A stretch of DNA of 64,000 nucleotides from Dyadobacter arcticus (GTDB lineage Bacteria > Bacteroidota > Bacteroidia > Cytophagales > Spirosomataceae): positions 310,001 to 374,000 of the forward strand of contig NZ_JAASQJ010000005.1 in assembly GCF_011762185.1 (NCBI RefSeq). Direction: 5' to 3'. Position numbers and translations under genes: made by a program. Under the pieces are notes generated by a model, which did not search any database, was not told where the DNA came from, and worked only from the letters and a program-made list of their open reading frames with translations. Shown one piece after another: positions 63,161-64,000 of the stretch. Within the stretch, counting starts at the first letter, position 1. Each line of letters begins with the position of its first letter.

Positions 63161-63711
63161 TGATGATAAATGACGAAGAGTTAATTGCATTTAGCGTCGC
63201 TAATCCTGAATTAGCCTTCGAGAGGGATGAGCGCGGACATCTCTTTATCAAAACGATACCCACCTTTGCGATCAGCAGTTCAAACAATAGCGAGTTAATC
63301 ACCGAAATCGGAATCTGGAACCGCAAGTATAAAGCTGGAAAAGTATTGGAATCCAACGGAGGTTATTTTCTCGCAGATTCTTCCATGCGTGTTCCGGATG
63401 TCGCCTGGATCAGGATCGATCGCTGGAATGCACTAAGTATGGCGGAAAAGAAGTCTTTTCCTCACCTGGCACCAGATCTTATCATTGAGTTAAAATCTGA
63501 GACTGATAGCCTTTCCGATCTTCAGACCAAAATGTCCAAATGGATCGAAAATGGCGTAAAACTTGCCTGGCTTATCTGCACGGATCAACAGATAACATAC
63601 ATTTATGAGCCTGGAAAAGCTTCTTATACATTAAAATTTGAAGAAATTCTGTCTGGAGGAATTGTCCTGAACGACTTTTCTGTAAGGCTGAGTAATATTC
63701 TTGAATTTTAG
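63160..63711 (+). CDS. Uma2-family (DUF820) nuclease-fold protein
   Basis: A 183-residue protein of the Uma2 family, which has a restriction-endonuclease-like fold. The core residues fit: PDVAWIRIDRW, then LAPDLIIELKSETDSLSDLQTKMSKWIENGVKLAWLIC, carrying the acidic and Lys residues of a PD-(D/E)xK site. The usual role is unknown; many copies exist per genome and the fold may no longer cut DNA. It overlaps uxaB by one base, so the two are co-translated; the reason for that pairing is unclear. Confidence 0.85.
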   Translation: MMINDEELIAFSVANPELAFERDERGHLFIKTIPTFAISSSNNSELITEIGIWNRKYKAGKVLESNGGYFLADSSMRVPDVAWIRIDRWNALSMAEKKSFPHLAPDLIIELKSETDSLSDLQTKMSKWIENGVKLAWLICTDQQITYIYEPGKASYTLKFEEILSGGIVLNDFSVRLSNILEF

Positions 63712-63722
63712 ATCCTTTCCAA

Positions 63723-64000
63723 TTACCCCTGCCGAAACTCCTTTACCAACGCAATACTTTCAGCTACTTTTTGCTCGATCCAGGGGAAGTTGCCTTCGGC
63801 AACTACGTCTTTTGGAAATAGATTGGATCCCAGGCCAACTGCATAAGCTCCGGCTCCAAACCATTCGTTAATGCTTTCACGCGTAGGCTGAACGCCCCCA
63901 GTGACCATGATTTTAATCTTTGGCATGGGCCCTCGGATTGCTCTTACAAAAGCGGACCCTACAACTTCACCCGGGAACAACTTTACGACTTCTGCGCCGG
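63723..64000 (-). CDS. KDPG/KHG aldolase, C-terminal part
   Basis: The minus-strand frame continues past the right edge; 92 residues are visible. It begins in the window with GAEVVKLFPGEVVGSAFVRAIRGPMP, where the Lys of VKLFPG is the Schiff-base lysine of 2-keto-3-deoxy-phosphogluconate aldolases, and continues with IKIMVTGGVQPTRESINEWFGAGAYAVGLGSNLF. The enzyme splits KDPG or 4-hydroxy-2-oxoglutarate. With uxaB in the same place it fits a uronate pathway. The N-terminal half is not in the window. Confidence 0.9.
   Translation of the reverse strand, partial: GAEVVKLFPGEVVGSAFVRAIRGPMPKIKIMVTGGVQPTRESINEWFGAGAYAVGLGSNLFPKDVVAEGNFPWIEQKVAESIALVKEFRQG

Overview
The window is chromosomal DNA of a Bacteroidota bacterium, most likely a Cytophagales member close to Dyadobacter. 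The evidence is type IX secretion C-terminal signals on secreted proteins, many SusD-era style lipoproteins and DUF families typical of this phylum (DUF6428, DUF5777, DUF6702), scarcity of Shine-Dalgarno sequences, and recurrent -7 boxes of the form TAnnTTTG. No rRNA, tRNA, CRISPR array, prophage or large mobile element was seen. The genus is an inference from protein content.

Layout. 1-5539 (minus strand): the end of a DUF2490 gene, an HD phosphohydrolase, then a probable four-gene run for envelope proteins (acyltransferase-like membrane protein, NHL-repeat lipoprotein, astacin-like protease with a tectonin propeller, DUF3455 lipoprotein). 5866-8457: a large LuxR-type ATPase regulator. 8515-9706: a decayed arsenic-resistance operon, with a surviving DUF6428 gene, an N-terminal scrap of an ArsN2-like acetyltransferase fused by deletion to the C-terminal scrap of an MFS transporter, and two copies of an ArsR-like operator. 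9712-18483 (minus): a GT-C membrane glycosyltransferase, a two-component pair, and two T9SS cargo proteins. 18643-25818: housekeeping genes (purM, argH, argB, dsbD), an NlpC/P60 hydrolase and a small REP-associated transposase with its palindromes. 25920-29851 (minus): two paralogous lipoproteins, a 5'-truncated MarR gene and an M48 protease.

30076-40488: mostly plus strand, holding phospholipid and sugar acyltransferases, an M61 peptidase and the classic operon yceD-rpmF-plsX-fabH-efp-accB-accC, which joins fatty-acid initiation to ribosome and EF-P genes. 40562-52482: mixed metabolic and envelope genes (DUF5618-like, Gfo/Idh/MocA, a large uncharacterised family, coaX, a GH2 beta-galactosidase with an Arg/Lys-rich tail, and the Rieske/DUF5777/YceI trio), followed by an ECF sigma factor with its probable anti-sigma/beta-barrel partner. 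53279-61565 (plus): an ABC exporter overlapping a membrane-anchored MutS-like ATPase, rseP, a DUF6702 protein and lon, a block oriented to envelope and protein quality control. 61679-64000: tagaturonate reductase, a Uma2 nuclease-like protein and the convergent end of a KDPG/KHG aldolase, which points to uronate catabolism.

The most unusual signals are small. They are the REP/transposase pair and related TTAA-centred palindromes elsewhere in the window, the ars operon scar, a leader-peptide/terminator arrangement abutting a T9SS gene, a 38-nt purine/38-nt pyrimidine hairpin enclosing the start codon of the DUF6702 gene, and a perfect 48-bp palindrome near the left end. I did not find a clearly new multi-gene defence or biosynthetic system.
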